The notes: generated by a model from the letters alone, not told the origin. 64,000 bases of DNA from Gloeocapsopsis sp. IPPAS B-1203 (GCF_002749975.1 NZ_PEIG01000001.1:620001-684000), one strand, 5' to 3'. Counted from the first letter of the stretch, positions 28,286 through 36,794 are shown. Program-made: numbers and translations.

Positions 28286-29374
28286 TTACGAAGTCTTCGG
28301 TTCTGACTTAGAGTCGTAGCGTCTAGTCCACTCCTGAAGAATTCGATCCCGATGGGTAGCTGCCCAATTGAAATCATTATTAATCAGTTGTTTTAGTGGC
28401 TCCTGTGGATAACCTTGAGGAATCGGTACATCGGTTTTTACCGCAGTCACGGCAAAGCTTTTGGCATACTCTTGAGAAATTGCTGGAGTGATTGCCCAAT
28501 CTAAAAATGTCTTTGCCGCTGGGTTAATCTGTGGTTTTTTGACGAGCGCGTTCGCTTCGATATCCCATCCTGAACCTTCTTGCGGAAATACAGCTTCAAT
28601 CGGTTCGCCGTCGTTCTTTTGCGTTACTGCGCGGTAGTCGAAGGAAATACCAATTGGGTATTCACCTGCTCCGGCTGCTTTGCAGGGACGAGAGCCAGAG
28701 TGCATATACTGAGCAACGTTTTGATGCAAGGCATCGAGATACTGCCAGCCTTTTTCTTCACCCATCATTTGCAAAATTGCGGAAACTGACAAAAAACCCG
28801 TACCAGAGGAAGCCGGATTGGACATCACAATTAGGTTTTTGTAGGCTGGATTTGTCAAGTCAGCCCAAGATTGCGGAATTGGTAGATTTCGTTTCTCCAT
28901 CTCTACCGTATTGACGCAAAAAGCAGACATCCACGCATCAATGCCAACCCAATGTGGCGGATTGCGCTCATCCCGAAACTGCGATCGCACTCTTTCTAAT
29001 CCTGCGGGAGCATAAGGTTCTAACATCCCTTGGCTATCCGCCACAAGTAAACTTGAAACAGCTAAGCCCCATACAACATCGGCGCGAGGATTGTCTTTTT
29101 CTGCCAGTAATTTCGCGGTGACAATTCCAGTTGAGTCCCGCACTGTGTTGACTTTGATATCAGGATGCTCTTGTTGAAATAGCGTCAGATAATTTTGAAT
29201 TTGATCGTCTTCTAAAGCCGTGTAAACAGTAATTGCTGTTGAAGAATCTGCAACTGTACTTGCTGAATTAGATTCGTCAGCACGCCTAACAACACAGGCT
29301 GAAATAACGAGTGTAAGCATTAAGGCGATCGCGGATCTCAAACTAAACTTTAACCACTTTCTCCGGCTGAACAT
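28286..29374 (-). CDS. phnS: ABC substrate-binding protein, 2-aminoethylphosphonate type
   Basis: A 362-residue periplasmic binding protein. An N-terminal signal with lipobox-like LVISAC (residues about 22-27) predicts a lipoprotein. The mature part is a type II fold related to iron/AEP binding proteins, with [18 protein letters not shown] near the N-terminus and [13 protein letters not shown] mid-protein, as in PhnS2-type proteins. It is the first gene of the transporter operon; a GGAAGGTGAGG ribosome site precedes the ATG and an operator-like motif (29403-29418) lies 29 bases upstream. Confidence 0.84.
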   Translation of the reverse strand: MFSRRKWLKFSLRSAIALMLTLVISACVVRRADESNSASTVADSSTAITVYTALEDDQIQNYLTLFQQEHPDIKVNTVRDSTGIVTAKLLAEKDNPRADVVWGLAVSSLLVADSQGMLEPYAPAGLERVRSQFRDERNPPHWVGIDAWMSAFCVNTVEMEKRNLPIPQSWADLTNPAYKNLIVMSNPASSGTGFLSVSAILQMMGEEKGWQYLDALHQNVAQYMHSGSRPCKAAGAGEYPIGISFDYRAVTQKNDGEPIEAVFPQEGSGWDIEANALVKKPQINPAAKTFLDWAITPAISQEYAKSFAVTAVKTDVPIPQGYPQEPLKQLINNDFNWAATHRDRILQEWTRRYDSKSEPKTS

Positions 29375-29402
29375 GCCTCACCTTCCAAGATGCAAACGGG
29401 AT

Positions 29403-29418
29403 GTATAGACATCTAGAT
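29403..29418 (-). promoter_or_regulatory. Predicted PhnF operator upstream of the transporter operon
   Basis: GTATAGACATCTAGAT, containing the palindrome ATCTAGAT. Read on the minus strand it gives ATCTAGATGTCTATAC, in which TATAC could be the -10 element of phnS, so repressor binding would block transcription. The same 16 bases occur unchanged at 30781-30796 and nearly so at 32938-32953. Confidence 0.65.
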
Positions 29419-29502
29419 TAGAGGCTAAAGCAAAAGCTATACGACTGGCGTTAATGTTGGGTTAAATCTGATTAATCATTGGTTTAATCTTGATTAATAG
29501 AT

Positions 29503-30636
29503 TTATGCGACGCGATTCCCTCGACAGATCACTGCAGTCAGTTGCGGCACACTGCGATCGCGCACAGCGATCAAGTCAGCACGTTTACCTATTGCCAAAC
29601 TACCGCGATCGTGCTGTAGATGAATAGCTTGTGCAGGATTGCTAGTTGCTAATCGCATCACTTTGTAGATCGGCTGATTTAGGTAGCGAGAGATGAGAAA
29701 AATTGCATGGAGAAGACTTTGTGGTGCATAGTCAGAAGAAATAATATCGACCAAGCTTTGCTCAACAAGTTGTTTTGCAGCGACATTACCCGATTGCGAT
29801 CCTCCCAGAACTACATTAGGTGCGCCCACCAAAACTTGTAAACTGGAAGATTTAGCTGCCTTTGCTGCTGCTAGTGTTGTCGGAAATTCGGCGATCGCTA
29901 CTTGATCTTGCACTGCTTGTTGGATGTGCGAAACAGTCGTATCGTCGTGACTAGCAAGAGTGATACCTTTAAGTTGAGCTAGTTGAGCTATGGCTGTACG
30001 GTTTACAGATGCGTGGTGATGGTGTTCTTGTTGCCAAATTTGAGTCAATGTGCTTATGCGATCAGCAGCTACTCCGTATTTGCCGACATAATATTTCTCG
30101 AACTTATCTGTGCGCACAAATTGGCGATCGCCAGGAGCATGATCCATCAGCGAGATGAGAGACAGTAAAGGACAATCAGCATATTGAGCCGCAACATAAT
30201 AAGCTTGGTCATAGCTGAGTTCGCAACGCAGGTGCAGCCGATGTTCTGCGACAAAGACCCCTGCAACTTGTCCGTGGTAAATTGCATCAATCATTGCAGC
30301 AAAGTGAGTCAAGCGCAGGCTATGAGAATTGACACTACCAACAGCGATCGCATCGCAAACCGTCGTAATTCCAGCACTGATTGTCGCGCGATCGTGATAG
30401 GCTGCAGCAGCTTCTACAGACCAACGAACACCAGGACGAGGAGATACGCAACACTCTAAATTGTCTGTGTGCAACTCAATTAACCCTGGTAACAAATAAT
30501 CTCCACCACCATCTTGCCCAATTGCGACAACTCCTGGTTGAATATCAGCGATTAAGCGATCCCGCACTACCAAAGTGCCAAGAATTTCCTGTTCTGGCAG
30601 TTGTAACCGATAGTTGGTGTAAATCTGCTCGTTCAC
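29503..30636 (-). CDS. phnM: PhnM-type amidohydrolase (ribose 1-methylphosphonate 5-triphosphate diphosphatase family)
   Basis: A 377-residue amidohydrolase of the PhnM group. The metal-binding segment is ELHTDNLE (H-x-D in place of the usual HxH), near residue 57, followed by SPRPGVRW; later motifs are SHDDTTVSHI and SSDYAPQSLL. In many PhnM proteins the stretch after DNLE reads EKH, here ECC. PhnM normally works in the carbon-phosphorus lyase pathway, but phnGHIJKL are absent from this window, so its partner genes are elsewhere or its role differs. It is divergent from phnX-like at 30832. Confidence 0.87.
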   Translation of the reverse strand: MNEQIYTNYRLQLPEQEILGTLVVRDRLIADIQPGVVAIGQDGGGDYLLPGLIELHTDNLECCVSPRPGVRWSVEAAAAYHDRATISAGITTVCDAIAVGSVNSHSLRLTHFAAMIDAIYHGQVAGVFVAEHRLHLRCELSYDQAYYVAAQYADCPLLSLISLMDHAPGDRQFVRTDKFEKYYVGKYGVAADRISTLTQIWQQEHHHHASVNRTAIAQLAQLKGITLASHDDTTVSHIQQAVQDQVAIAEFPTTLAAAKAAKSSSLQVLVGAPNVVLGGSQSGNVAAKQLVEQSLVDIISSDYAPQSLLHAIFLISRYLNQPIYKVMRLATSNPAQAIHLQHDRGSLAIGKRADLIAVRDRSVPQLTAVICRGNRVA

Positions 30637-30780
30637 ACAGCTATTAATGTCCTCATATTTCAGAATACAAAAATATTCCGCATCGTAAGTTAAATTCCGG
30701 TTACAAATTCCCTACTCATCAATGTTAACTTTGCATAACCTCGTTGCTAAATTCAGCCACCTTAGTTACTATATGTGCTT

Positions 30781-30796
30781 GTATAGACATCTAGAT
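30781..30796 (+). promoter_or_regulatory. Predicted PhnF operator in the phnM / phnX-like divergent region
   Basis: GTATAGACATCTAGAT, identical to the site upstream of phnS. It lies 35 bases before the ATG of the phosphonatase-like gene and 145 bases before phnM, so one site could control both directions. Confidence 0.65.
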
Positions 30797-30831
30797 AAAG
30801 AGATAGCATTGTCACGGCTACAGCAAAAACA

Positions 30832-31560
30832 ATGGCAAAGATTCAACTAGTCGTATTTGACATGGCAGGAACGACGATTAAAGACCAACAAGAGGTACAG
30901 TCCTGCTTTTTTCAGGCAGCCCAAAGCACAGGTTTACAAGCAGATGCCGAGCGAATTAACTTCATGATGGGATGGTCAAAGAAACTCGTGTTTCAAACTT
31001 TATGGCACGAGCAGATTGGTAAAGAGCATCCAGACTATGAGGCTAAAGTAACCGATTCATTCTCTAAATTTAAAACTATCCTTGAAAACCACTATAAAAC
31101 TCAGCCTGTTGAACCGACAGAGGGTTGTTTAGAACTCTTTGACTGGCTCAAAGCGCAGAACATTAAAATCGCCCTAAATACTGGATTTTATCGCGAAGTG
31201 ACAGACATCATTTTACAGCGATTAGGTTGGAACCAAGGATTAGATAGCGAATATGTAGGTTCAGCAACCTCAACAATTCAAGCTTCTGTTACACCTTCAG
31301 AAATCTACAACAATGAAGGTCGTCCAGCACCGTTCATGATTCAAAAAGCAATGTACAAACTGGGCGTTACCGCTCCCAAAACTGTAGTTACTATCGGTGA
31401 TACACCTTCTGATATTGCTGCTGGTATCAATGCTGGCTGTCTTTTTTCTTTTGGAGTTACGAATGGTACGCATACCAAAAAGCAATTAGCTCAATATCCC
31501 AATGATGGATTATTCAATTCGTTGTCGGAATTTCAAGACAAAATCGCTAGTTTAACTTGA
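30832..31560 (+). CDS. Phosphonatase-like hydrolase (PhnX-related HAD enzyme)
   Basis: A 242-residue HAD hydrolase of the PhnX-like (TIGR03351) clade. The nucleophile motif is the phosphonatase-type D10MAGTT. The cap retains the Schiff-base lysine pattern MGxxK (K50 in MMGWSKK), R165 occurs in GRPAPFMI, and the acid pair is D191/D195 in GDTPSD. These are the features that let phosphonoacetaldehyde hydrolase break a C-P bond. The gene directly precedes a FAD oxidase, with which this clade is known to co-occur. Predicted product: inorganic phosphate plus an aldehyde; the exact phosphonate is open. Confidence 0.85.
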   Translation: MAKIQLVVFDMAGTTIKDQQEVQSCFFQAAQSTGLQADAERINFMMGWSKKLVFQTLWHEQIGKEHPDYEAKVTDSFSKFKTILENHYKTQPVEPTEGCLELFDWLKAQNIKIALNTGFYREVTDIILQRLGWNQGLDSEYVGSATSTIQASVTPSEIYNNEGRPAPFMIQKAMYKLGVTAPKTVVTIGDTPSDIAAGINAGCLFSFGVTNGTHTKKQLAQYPNDGLFNSLSEFQDKIASLT

Positions 31561-31574
31561 ATACCTCTTTAATT

Positions 31575-32747
31575 ATGAATTCATCAAAACAAGCAGATGT
31601 AGCCATCGTCGGTGCTGGTATTGTCGGTTTAGCCCATGCTTTAGCTGCTGCTAAGCGGGGTCGAAAAGTTGTCGTGTTTGAGCGAAATTTGCCTGTTGTT
31701 GGCGCATCGATTCGCAACTTTGGTATGGTTTGGCCAATTGGTCAGCCTGTGGGTGTTTTATATGACCGTGCTATGAAGTCAAGATCTATTTGGGTAGAGA
31801 TTGCACAGCTTGCAGATTTTTACGCGGAGCAATGTGGCTCTTTACACTTAGCTTATCGTCAGGATGAGATGGATGTTCTGCAAGAGTTTGTTGATACTGC
31901 TCAAAAAGCGCAGCGTGTAGAGTTACTCAGTCCCGCCCAAGTAGCACAGAAAAGCCCAGCAGTAGTGACAGAGGGATTGTTGGGAGCACTTTGGAGTCCT
32001 ACAGAAATGACCGTCGATCCGCGCGAGGCAATTCGGAAGCTACCCAGCTTTTTAGCCAAAGCCTACGGTGTCGAGTTCCACTTTGGGAACGTGGTGACAG
32101 AGATTGCTTATCCGCAGCTAGTTGCTGGTGGAGAACGCTGGATTGCAGAACAGATTTTCGTATGCAGTGGTGCTGATTTTGAAACTTTGTATCCTGCAAT
32201 TTATACAGCTAGTGGTTTAACGAAAGTGAAATTACAAATGATGCGAACGGTTCCTCAACCAAATAACTGGAGGATTGGTTCATCACTAGCCGCAGGTTTA
32301 ACACTAACGCATTATGCTGCTTTCGCTCATTGTCAATCTCTGGCAGCCCTGAAAGCGAGAATTGCTAGTGAAACGCCTCATTTCCCGCAGTGGGGAATTC
32401 ATGTAATGATGTCACAAAATGCTTTAGGTGAAATTATTATTGGTGATTCGCACGAATACGGACTGAATCCTGAACCGTTTGATCAAGAAATAGTTAATGA
32501 ATATATACTGAGTTATCTACAGATGTTTGCAAAAGTTCCAGAGCTAGCGATCGCAGAAAAATGGCATGGAATCTACGCTAAGTTGCCTGGTAAAACTGAA
32601 TTTGTTACTCAGCCTGAACCAGGTGTCACGATTATTAATGCCCTCAGTGGTGCAGGAATGACACTTTCTTTTGGTTTTGCTGAGGAGTTGATGTCTCAAT
32701 TAGATTCAGCTAGTCATCATGAGGCTTCAGCAGCTGTTGCTCATTAA
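31575..32747 (+). CDS. FAD-dependent oxidoreductase, aminophosphonate-associated (TIGR03364 type)
   Basis: A 390-residue DAO-fold flavoenzyme. The dinucleotide motif VAIVGAGIVGLAHALAAA starts at residue 8 and a second FAD contact, NALSGAGMTLSFGFAEE, lies near the C-terminus. This subfamily is described as syntenic with the PhnX-like hydrolase and is proposed to deaminate 2-aminoethylphosphonate derivatives oxidatively, giving the aldehyde that the hydrolase would cleave. The ATG at 31575 is used; a TTG at 31557 overlaps the upstream stop. The two enzymes are surely one operon. Confidence 0.85.
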   Translation: MNSSKQADVAIVGAGIVGLAHALAAAKRGRKVVVFERNLPVVGASIRNFGMVWPIGQPVGVLYDRAMKSRSIWVEIAQLADFYAEQCGSLHLAYRQDEMDVLQEFVDTAQKAQRVELLSPAQVAQKSPAVVTEGLLGALWSPTEMTVDPREAIRKLPSFLAKAYGVEFHFGNVVTEIAYPQLVAGGERWIAEQIFVCSGADFETLYPAIYTASGLTKVKLQMMRTVPQPNNWRIGSSLAAGLTLTHYAAFAHCQSLAALKARIASETPHFPQWGIHVMMSQNALGEIIIGDSHEYGLNPEPFDQEIVNEYILSYLQMFAKVPELAIAEKWHGIYAKLPGKTEFVTQPEPGVTIINALSGAGMTLSFGFAEELMSQLDSASHHEASAAVAH

Positions 32748-32929
32748 CAAGTGCGCAATGACTTATAGCTCAGAGGAGTTTACTCTGAACTCAGAATCAA
32801 TCGATATCATCAACAATAACTTTCTCAGTTCTGACATACGCGATCGCATATGCTGAGGACAATAGATAACACAGTTTATGTTCGTCTGGTTGTTTCAGCA
32901 GTCACTAACTGTAGTCAGCACCAGTAGTT

Positions 32930-32953
32930 ATCTAGATATATAGATGACTATAC
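32930..32953 (-). promoter_or_regulatory. Predicted PhnF operator upstream of its own gene
   Basis: On the minus strand GTATAGTCATCTATAT (32953-32938) matches the other two sites at 13 of 16 positions and is followed directly by ATCTAGAT (32937-32930), giving a doubled half-site. It is 63-86 bases upstream of the regulator ATG, consistent with autoregulation. Confidence 0.6.
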
Positions 32954-33015
32954 TAAATGTAATCTTGAATACTAAAAGCACTAATTAGTACCTGAAATCT
33001 CAAGTTACTTCATCT

Positions 33016-33756
33016 ATGAGTCATGCTGCACTACCGCTCTATATCCAGATTGCCGAACAACTAAAACAGAATATTCAGCAGCAAGTTTATCAAGTAGGCG
33101 ACAAACTACCAAGCGAAAATGAACTGAGCCTGCAGTTTGGGGTAAATCGTCATACACTCCGGCGAGCAATTGAACTATTGAAACAAGAAGGATTGTTACG
33201 GACTGATCGAGGAATAGGGATTTTCGTTGCTGCAACCCCTATCCGTTACCCAATTGGTAAGCGAGTACGCTACAACGACGTACTACAAGCGCAGGGAATC
33301 ACCGGAGGTTATCAAACGTTACAGGCGATCGCAATTTCTGCTGATTCCAAGGTTGCGCCTAAACTAGATTTGAAACCAGGAGATCCTGTTGCACTGATTG
33401 AAATGCTTGATTTAGCAGACAATCAACCTCTTGGTGTTTCTTCGAGTTACTTTCCCCTACACCGCTTTCCAGACATGGTAGAGCGATTTCAAGACACGCA
33501 ATCAATTTCCAAGCTTGTCCGCGAAGTCTACGGCTGCGACCACATTCGTCTTTGCACCCACATTTCTGCTCGACTCGTCAAACCTCAAGACGCGCGGCTA
33601 CTCAATTTATCACTGAATCAGCCTATTTTATTGATAGAAGCAGTCAATGTCGATCAGCATGGCAAGGCGATCGAGTACACTGTCACCCGATTTCGCGGCG
33701 ATCTGATGGAGTTAGTCATCAACAACGATCTAGATGTCGTTAGTCAAGATGATTAA
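33016..33756 (+). CDS. phnF: GntR/HutC-family regulator, PhnF type
   Basis: A 246-residue regulator. The N-terminal winged helix (residues about 5-72) contains QVGDKLPSENELSLQFGVNR and LRRAIELLKQEGLLRTDRG, and a UTRA ligand-binding domain fills about 90-240. PhnF proteins repress phosphonate uptake and degradation genes until phosphate limitation or a ligand relieves them. Its position at the end of the phosphonate island and the operator-like repeats at three control points support the name. It is separated from the oxidase by about 270 bases and has its own promoter region. Confidence 0.88.
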   Translation: MSHAALPLYIQIAEQLKQNIQQQVYQVGDKLPSENELSLQFGVNRHTLRRAIELLKQEGLLRTDRGIGIFVAATPIRYPIGKRVRYNDVLQAQGITGGYQTLQAIAISADSKVAPKLDLKPGDPVALIEMLDLADNQPLGVSSSYFPLHRFPDMVERFQDTQSISKLVREVYGCDHIRLCTHISARLVKPQDARLLNLSLNQPILLIEAVNVDQHGKAIEYTVTRFRGDLMELVINNDLDVVSQDD

Positions 33757-33772
33757 AACAATTAGACTTCCT

Positions 33773-33917
33773 GCATGAAGAGAATCGCGAATGACTTTGC
33801 TGCTATGCAAACAAAGTCCACCTCTGTGTACTGACATAACAATTTTGTTTAAGTGTACCTTCGTACACTTTGCTTGAGTAGCCCCGAAGGGAGTCGAAGG
33901 ACATCCGTGATTCATGC
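33773..33917. repeat. MITE-like interspersed repeat, copy B
   Basis: Shares the termini GCATGAA and ATTCATGC and internal blocks with the element at 15362-15547. An internal palindromic arm AAGTGTACCTTCGTACACTT adds a hairpin. It fills the gap between convergent phnF and pepP and has no coding content of its own. Confidence 0.62.
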
Positions 33918-33940
33918 TCAGAACCCTGATCCCTGGTCTA

Positions 33941-35248
33941 TCAACGTTCTATGTCTGCGATCGCCTTGGGGACACCCGCAGTTAAAACTTCGTTTCCTGA
34001 CTCAGTAACTAACACATCATCTTCAATGCGGATACCAATTCCACTCCAACGAGGATCGATTTCGGGTTGATCTTCTGCTGGTTTTGTATTGGGAACGATA
34101 TAAAGCCCTGGTTCGACGGTGAGAACTTGTCCAGGTTGTAGAATGTGAGGATGATCGCCGTGTTGATAGACACCGACATCGTGAACATCCAAGCCTAACC
34201 AGTGTCCTGTACGGTGCATATAAAAAGGTTTATATTTTTCTTCCTCAATTAGCTTGTCGATTTCACCTTTGAGGATACCAAGTTCGACTAAACCTGTGGT
34301 GAGGACGCGCACAGCAGTATCGTGAAACGCATTGTAAGGATTGCCTGGTTTCACTTGCGCGATCGCCGCTTGTTGTGCTTCTAGGACGATTTCATACAGC
34401 GCTTTTTGTTCAGGTGTAAACTTACCGCCGACTGGAAATGTCCGCGTGATGTCTCCGTTATAGTACTCATAGGCACATCCGGCATCAATAAGCAGCAGTT
34501 GATTGTCCTGCATTTGGCAGTTGTTCTCGATGTAGTGCAGCACGCACGCATTAGCACCAGCAGCAACAATTGAGGGATACGCAGGTCCCATACCACCACG
34601 TCGGCGAAAGATCTGTTCAATTTCGGCTTGGATTTCGTATTCGTAACACCCAGGTCGGGCGATCGCCATTGCCCGATTGTGAGCCTCAACAGAAATTTCT
34701 GCAGCTTTGCGCATTAATTCCAACTCCGCTGAGCTTTTTGTTAAACGCATGGCGTGTAAAAGGATACCAACGTCTTCTAAAGCAATTGGTCCAGTACCGC
34801 GTTTCGGGTATGTTGCAAGCAGGCGTTGCCAGTGTTTGAGAATGATGTCGTTAAAAGCGCGATCGCGTCCTAAGCGGTAATAAATCCGATCAGCTTTTTC
34901 AAGATACTGTGGTAGTTTTTCATCAAGTTCGGCGATCGGATAAGCTTCATCTGCACCATAAAGTTCTTTGGCACCATCTACACCACAGCGGTATCCTGTC
35001 CAAACCTCTTTTTCCCGATCTTTGGGTTGAACAAACAAGATAAATCGATGTTCTGGATGATGAGGTGCTAACACCGCCACGGCTTCGGCTTCATTAAATC
35101 CAGTCAGGTAGAAAAAGTCACTATCTTGACGGTAAGCATATTCCACATCATTGTGCATGACTGCTGTAGGCGCGCTGCGAAAAATTGCTGTTCCGTTGCC
35201 GATTTTTGTCATCAGCTGTTCGCGACGTTGGCGATAATCTGCTTGCAT
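33941..35248 (-). CDS. pepP: Xaa-Pro aminopeptidase (aminopeptidase P)
   Basis: A 435-residue pita-bread metallopeptidase that removes the N-terminal residue before proline. Residues 1-140 are the PepP N-terminal domain (MQADYRQRREQLM, DSDFFYLTGF). The catalytic half shows the five metal ligands: two Asp in LLIDAGCAYEYYNGDITRTF, His in HRTGHWLGLDVHD, and two Glu in VLTVEPGLY and IRIEDDVLV. Length and order are standard. No signal peptide is present, so it is cytoplasmic. Confidence 0.95.
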   Translation of the reverse strand: MQADYRQRREQLMTKIGNGTAIFRSAPTAVMHNDVEYAYRQDSDFFYLTGFNEAEAVAVLAPHHPEHRFILFVQPKDREKEVWTGYRCGVDGAKELYGADEAYPIAELDEKLPQYLEKADRIYYRLGRDRAFNDIILKHWQRLLATYPKRGTGPIALEDVGILLHAMRLTKSSAELELMRKAAEISVEAHNRAMAIARPGCYEYEIQAEIEQIFRRRGGMGPAYPSIVAAGANACVLHYIENNCQMQDNQLLLIDAGCAYEYYNGDITRTFPVGGKFTPEQKALYEIVLEAQQAAIAQVKPGNPYNAFHDTAVRVLTTGLVELGILKGEIDKLIEEEKYKPFYMHRTGHWLGLDVHDVGVYQHGDHPHILQPGQVLTVEPGLYIVPNTKPAEDQPEIDPRWSGIGIRIEDDVLVTESGNEVLTAGVPKAIADIER

Positions 35249-35270
35249 TACTACTTTTTAAAGTTTTGAG

Positions 35271-35299
35271 TTTTGTTAGCGTAGCGGTGCCTTAGCACG
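35271..35299. repeat. GTTAGCGTAGCGG dispersed repeat, single copy
   Basis: A 29-base unit beginning TTTTGTTAGCGTAGCGGTG, matching the tandem pair at 38234-38290 with at most one or two differences. It is intergenic, upstream of pepP. Confidence 0.6.
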
Positions 35300-35380
35300 T
35301 TTTAAGTTTTGAGTTAACCTCATCATTCATAATTCCGCGATGCGGCAAAGTTACTGAACTTTATGCTCAATTGTAGACGA

Positions 35381-35409
35381 ACCACCTTGAACAAAGCTGC
35401 CAAGGTGGT
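35381..35409 (-). terminator. Stem-loop after the metallo-hydrolase-fold gene
   Basis: Perfect 9-bp stem ACCACCTTG/CAAGGTGGT with an 11-base loop, 22 bases past the stop of the minus-strand gene at 35431. No U-run follows on either strand, so it may end or stabilise the transcript. Confidence 0.5.
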
Positions 35410-35430
35410 GATATTAACAGGATGCGATCG

Positions 35431-36201
35431 CTAAAATTGGTAGCTCAACACTTGAATTGCTGAGCCATTTTGTGGTAAGTCAGCAGCTCTGATGGTCACT
35501 GAATCAGAGTTAGAGCGTCGCACAGGCATTCCGTCCATCACAGCGAGGAAATCATCAACAGCAACAATATCGCAGCTTTTTTCATCTGCTGCTTGGGTAC
35601 GGTAGTGAGTGGGAATAACTAGCTTAGGATTCAGCATTTTTACTGCTGCTTGTGCTTCCTGGGGATTGTAAGCTTTCGCACCACCTCCCACGGGAACCAG
35701 TACCACATCAGGAGTTCCCATTAAGATTTTTTGTTCAATTGTAATTGGTGCAGCAGCACCTCCTAAGTGCAAAATATTAATACCTGCTTGTGTCCAGCGC
35801 CAGGCGACATTGGTTCCAAAACGTTTTCCGCCGACGCGATCGTGGTCTGTAGCTATTCCTTGAAATTGGATGTCATTAAATTCATAAACTCCTGGTTCAA
35901 AAATCAAGCGGGGATTACCTGGCACCGCTGCTACAGCACCTTCATCAAGTAACTGGCTGCTGATTAAGACTAGATCTGCCTCAACGTTAGGAGGGCGATA
36001 GCCAGCAGTACAACCCAATGTCTGAAATGGATTGACTAAAACGCGGGTTCCGCCTCCAGTAAATAAAAAGCAGGTGTGACCTAGCCATCTAACCGATAAC
36101 GAACCTTCTTGTGCTACAGCAGATTGAAATTTAACTAGGGTAGTTGCTACAGTTGTTAGCAAGCCTGCCCCAGCGTATTGCATTAATTGTCGCCGTTTCA
36201 T
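35431..36201 (-). CDS. Metallo-beta-lactamase-fold protein, exported, metal site degenerate
   Basis: A 256-residue protein related to the UPF0173/UlaG-like branch of the metallo-beta-lactamase fold. The N-terminus (MKRRQLMQYAGAGLLTTVAT) looks like an export signal with a twin-arginine flavour. Where the family has HxHxDH after the third strand, this protein reads LISSQLLDEG, and HLGG stands where HxGD is normal; only WLGHTC, TDHD and the late PTHY keep histidines. It may bind no metal. It overlaps the start of the upstream glutamine amidotransferase gene by 4 bases, suggesting coupling. Confidence 0.75.
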   Translation of the reverse strand: MKRRQLMQYAGAGLLTTVATTLVKFQSAVAQEGSLSVRWLGHTCFLFTGGGTRVLVNPFQTLGCTAGYRPPNVEADLVLISSQLLDEGAVAAVPGNPRLIFEPGVYEFNDIQFQGIATDHDRVGGKRFGTNVAWRWTQAGINILHLGGAAAPITIEQKILMGTPDVVLVPVGGGAKAYNPQEAQAAVKMLNPKLVIPTHYRTQAADEKSCDIVAVDDFLAVMDGMPVRRSNSDSVTIRAADLPQNGSAIQVLSYQF

Positions 36202-36794
36202 CTTTTCTCCAGTTGTTCCAGGAAATTTCGTAGTAGTTGCTTTCCTGAATTTGTTAGCACACTCTCTGGGTGAAATTGGACGCCTTCAATGTGTGGATAG
36301 TTTCGGTGTCTTACACCCATAATTGTGCCGTCGTCTACCCAAGCCGTAATTTCTAGTACGTCTGGGCAGGTTTGCGGATCGATTACTAAACTATGATACC
36401 GAGTTGCGGTCAAAGGATTTTCTAATCCTTTAAAAACACCAATGCCACTGTGGGTAACATCAGATGTTTTACCATGCATAAGTTCTGGCGCAGAGACAAT
36501 CTGACCGCCAAAGACTTGACCAATGCTTTGATGACCTAAACACACACCCAGAATTGGTAAGTTAGGACCTAGGTGACGAATGATATCTAAAGAAATACCA
36601 GCATCGTCAGGACGTCCAGGACCTGGAGAAATGACGATCCCCGCCGGCTGCAACTGGCGGATTTGCTCTAAGGTAATCTGATCGTTACGGTAGACTTGGA
36701 TTTCTGCTGCAACTGGAAATTCTGCTGCCAGTTCCCCTAGGTACTGTACCAAATTATAGGTAAAGCTGTCGTAGTTATCGATGACTATGAGCAA
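36198..36794 (-). CDS. pabA: Glutamine amidotransferase of anthranilate/aminodeoxychorismate synthase
   Basis: A 198-residue class I glutaminase that supplies ammonia to TrpE or PabB. The catalytic C85 is in GVCLGHQS, the histidine in VQFHPES near residue 175, and the oxyanion strand is SPGPGRPDDAG. The start is a TTG at 36794, supported by GAGGA ten bases upstream and by the family N-terminus LIVIDNYDSF. In cyanobacteria a single such subunit often serves both tryptophan and folate synthesis, so pabA and trpG are equally possible names. Confidence 0.92.
   Translation of the reverse strand: MLIVIDNYDSFTYNLVQYLGELAAEFPVAAEIQVYRNDQITLEQIRQLQPAGIVISPGPGRPDDAGISLDIIRHLGPNLPILGVCLGHQSIGQVFGGQIVSAPELMHGKTSDVTHSGIGVFKGLENPLTATRYHSLVIDPQTCPDVLEITAWVDDGTIMGVRHRNYPHIEGVQFHPESVLTNSGKQLLRNFLEQLEKR

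Noticed and set aside
33730-33915. 61-codon minus-strand frame
   Set aside because: Lies inside MITE-like copy B; such repeats often give spurious proteins of this kind.
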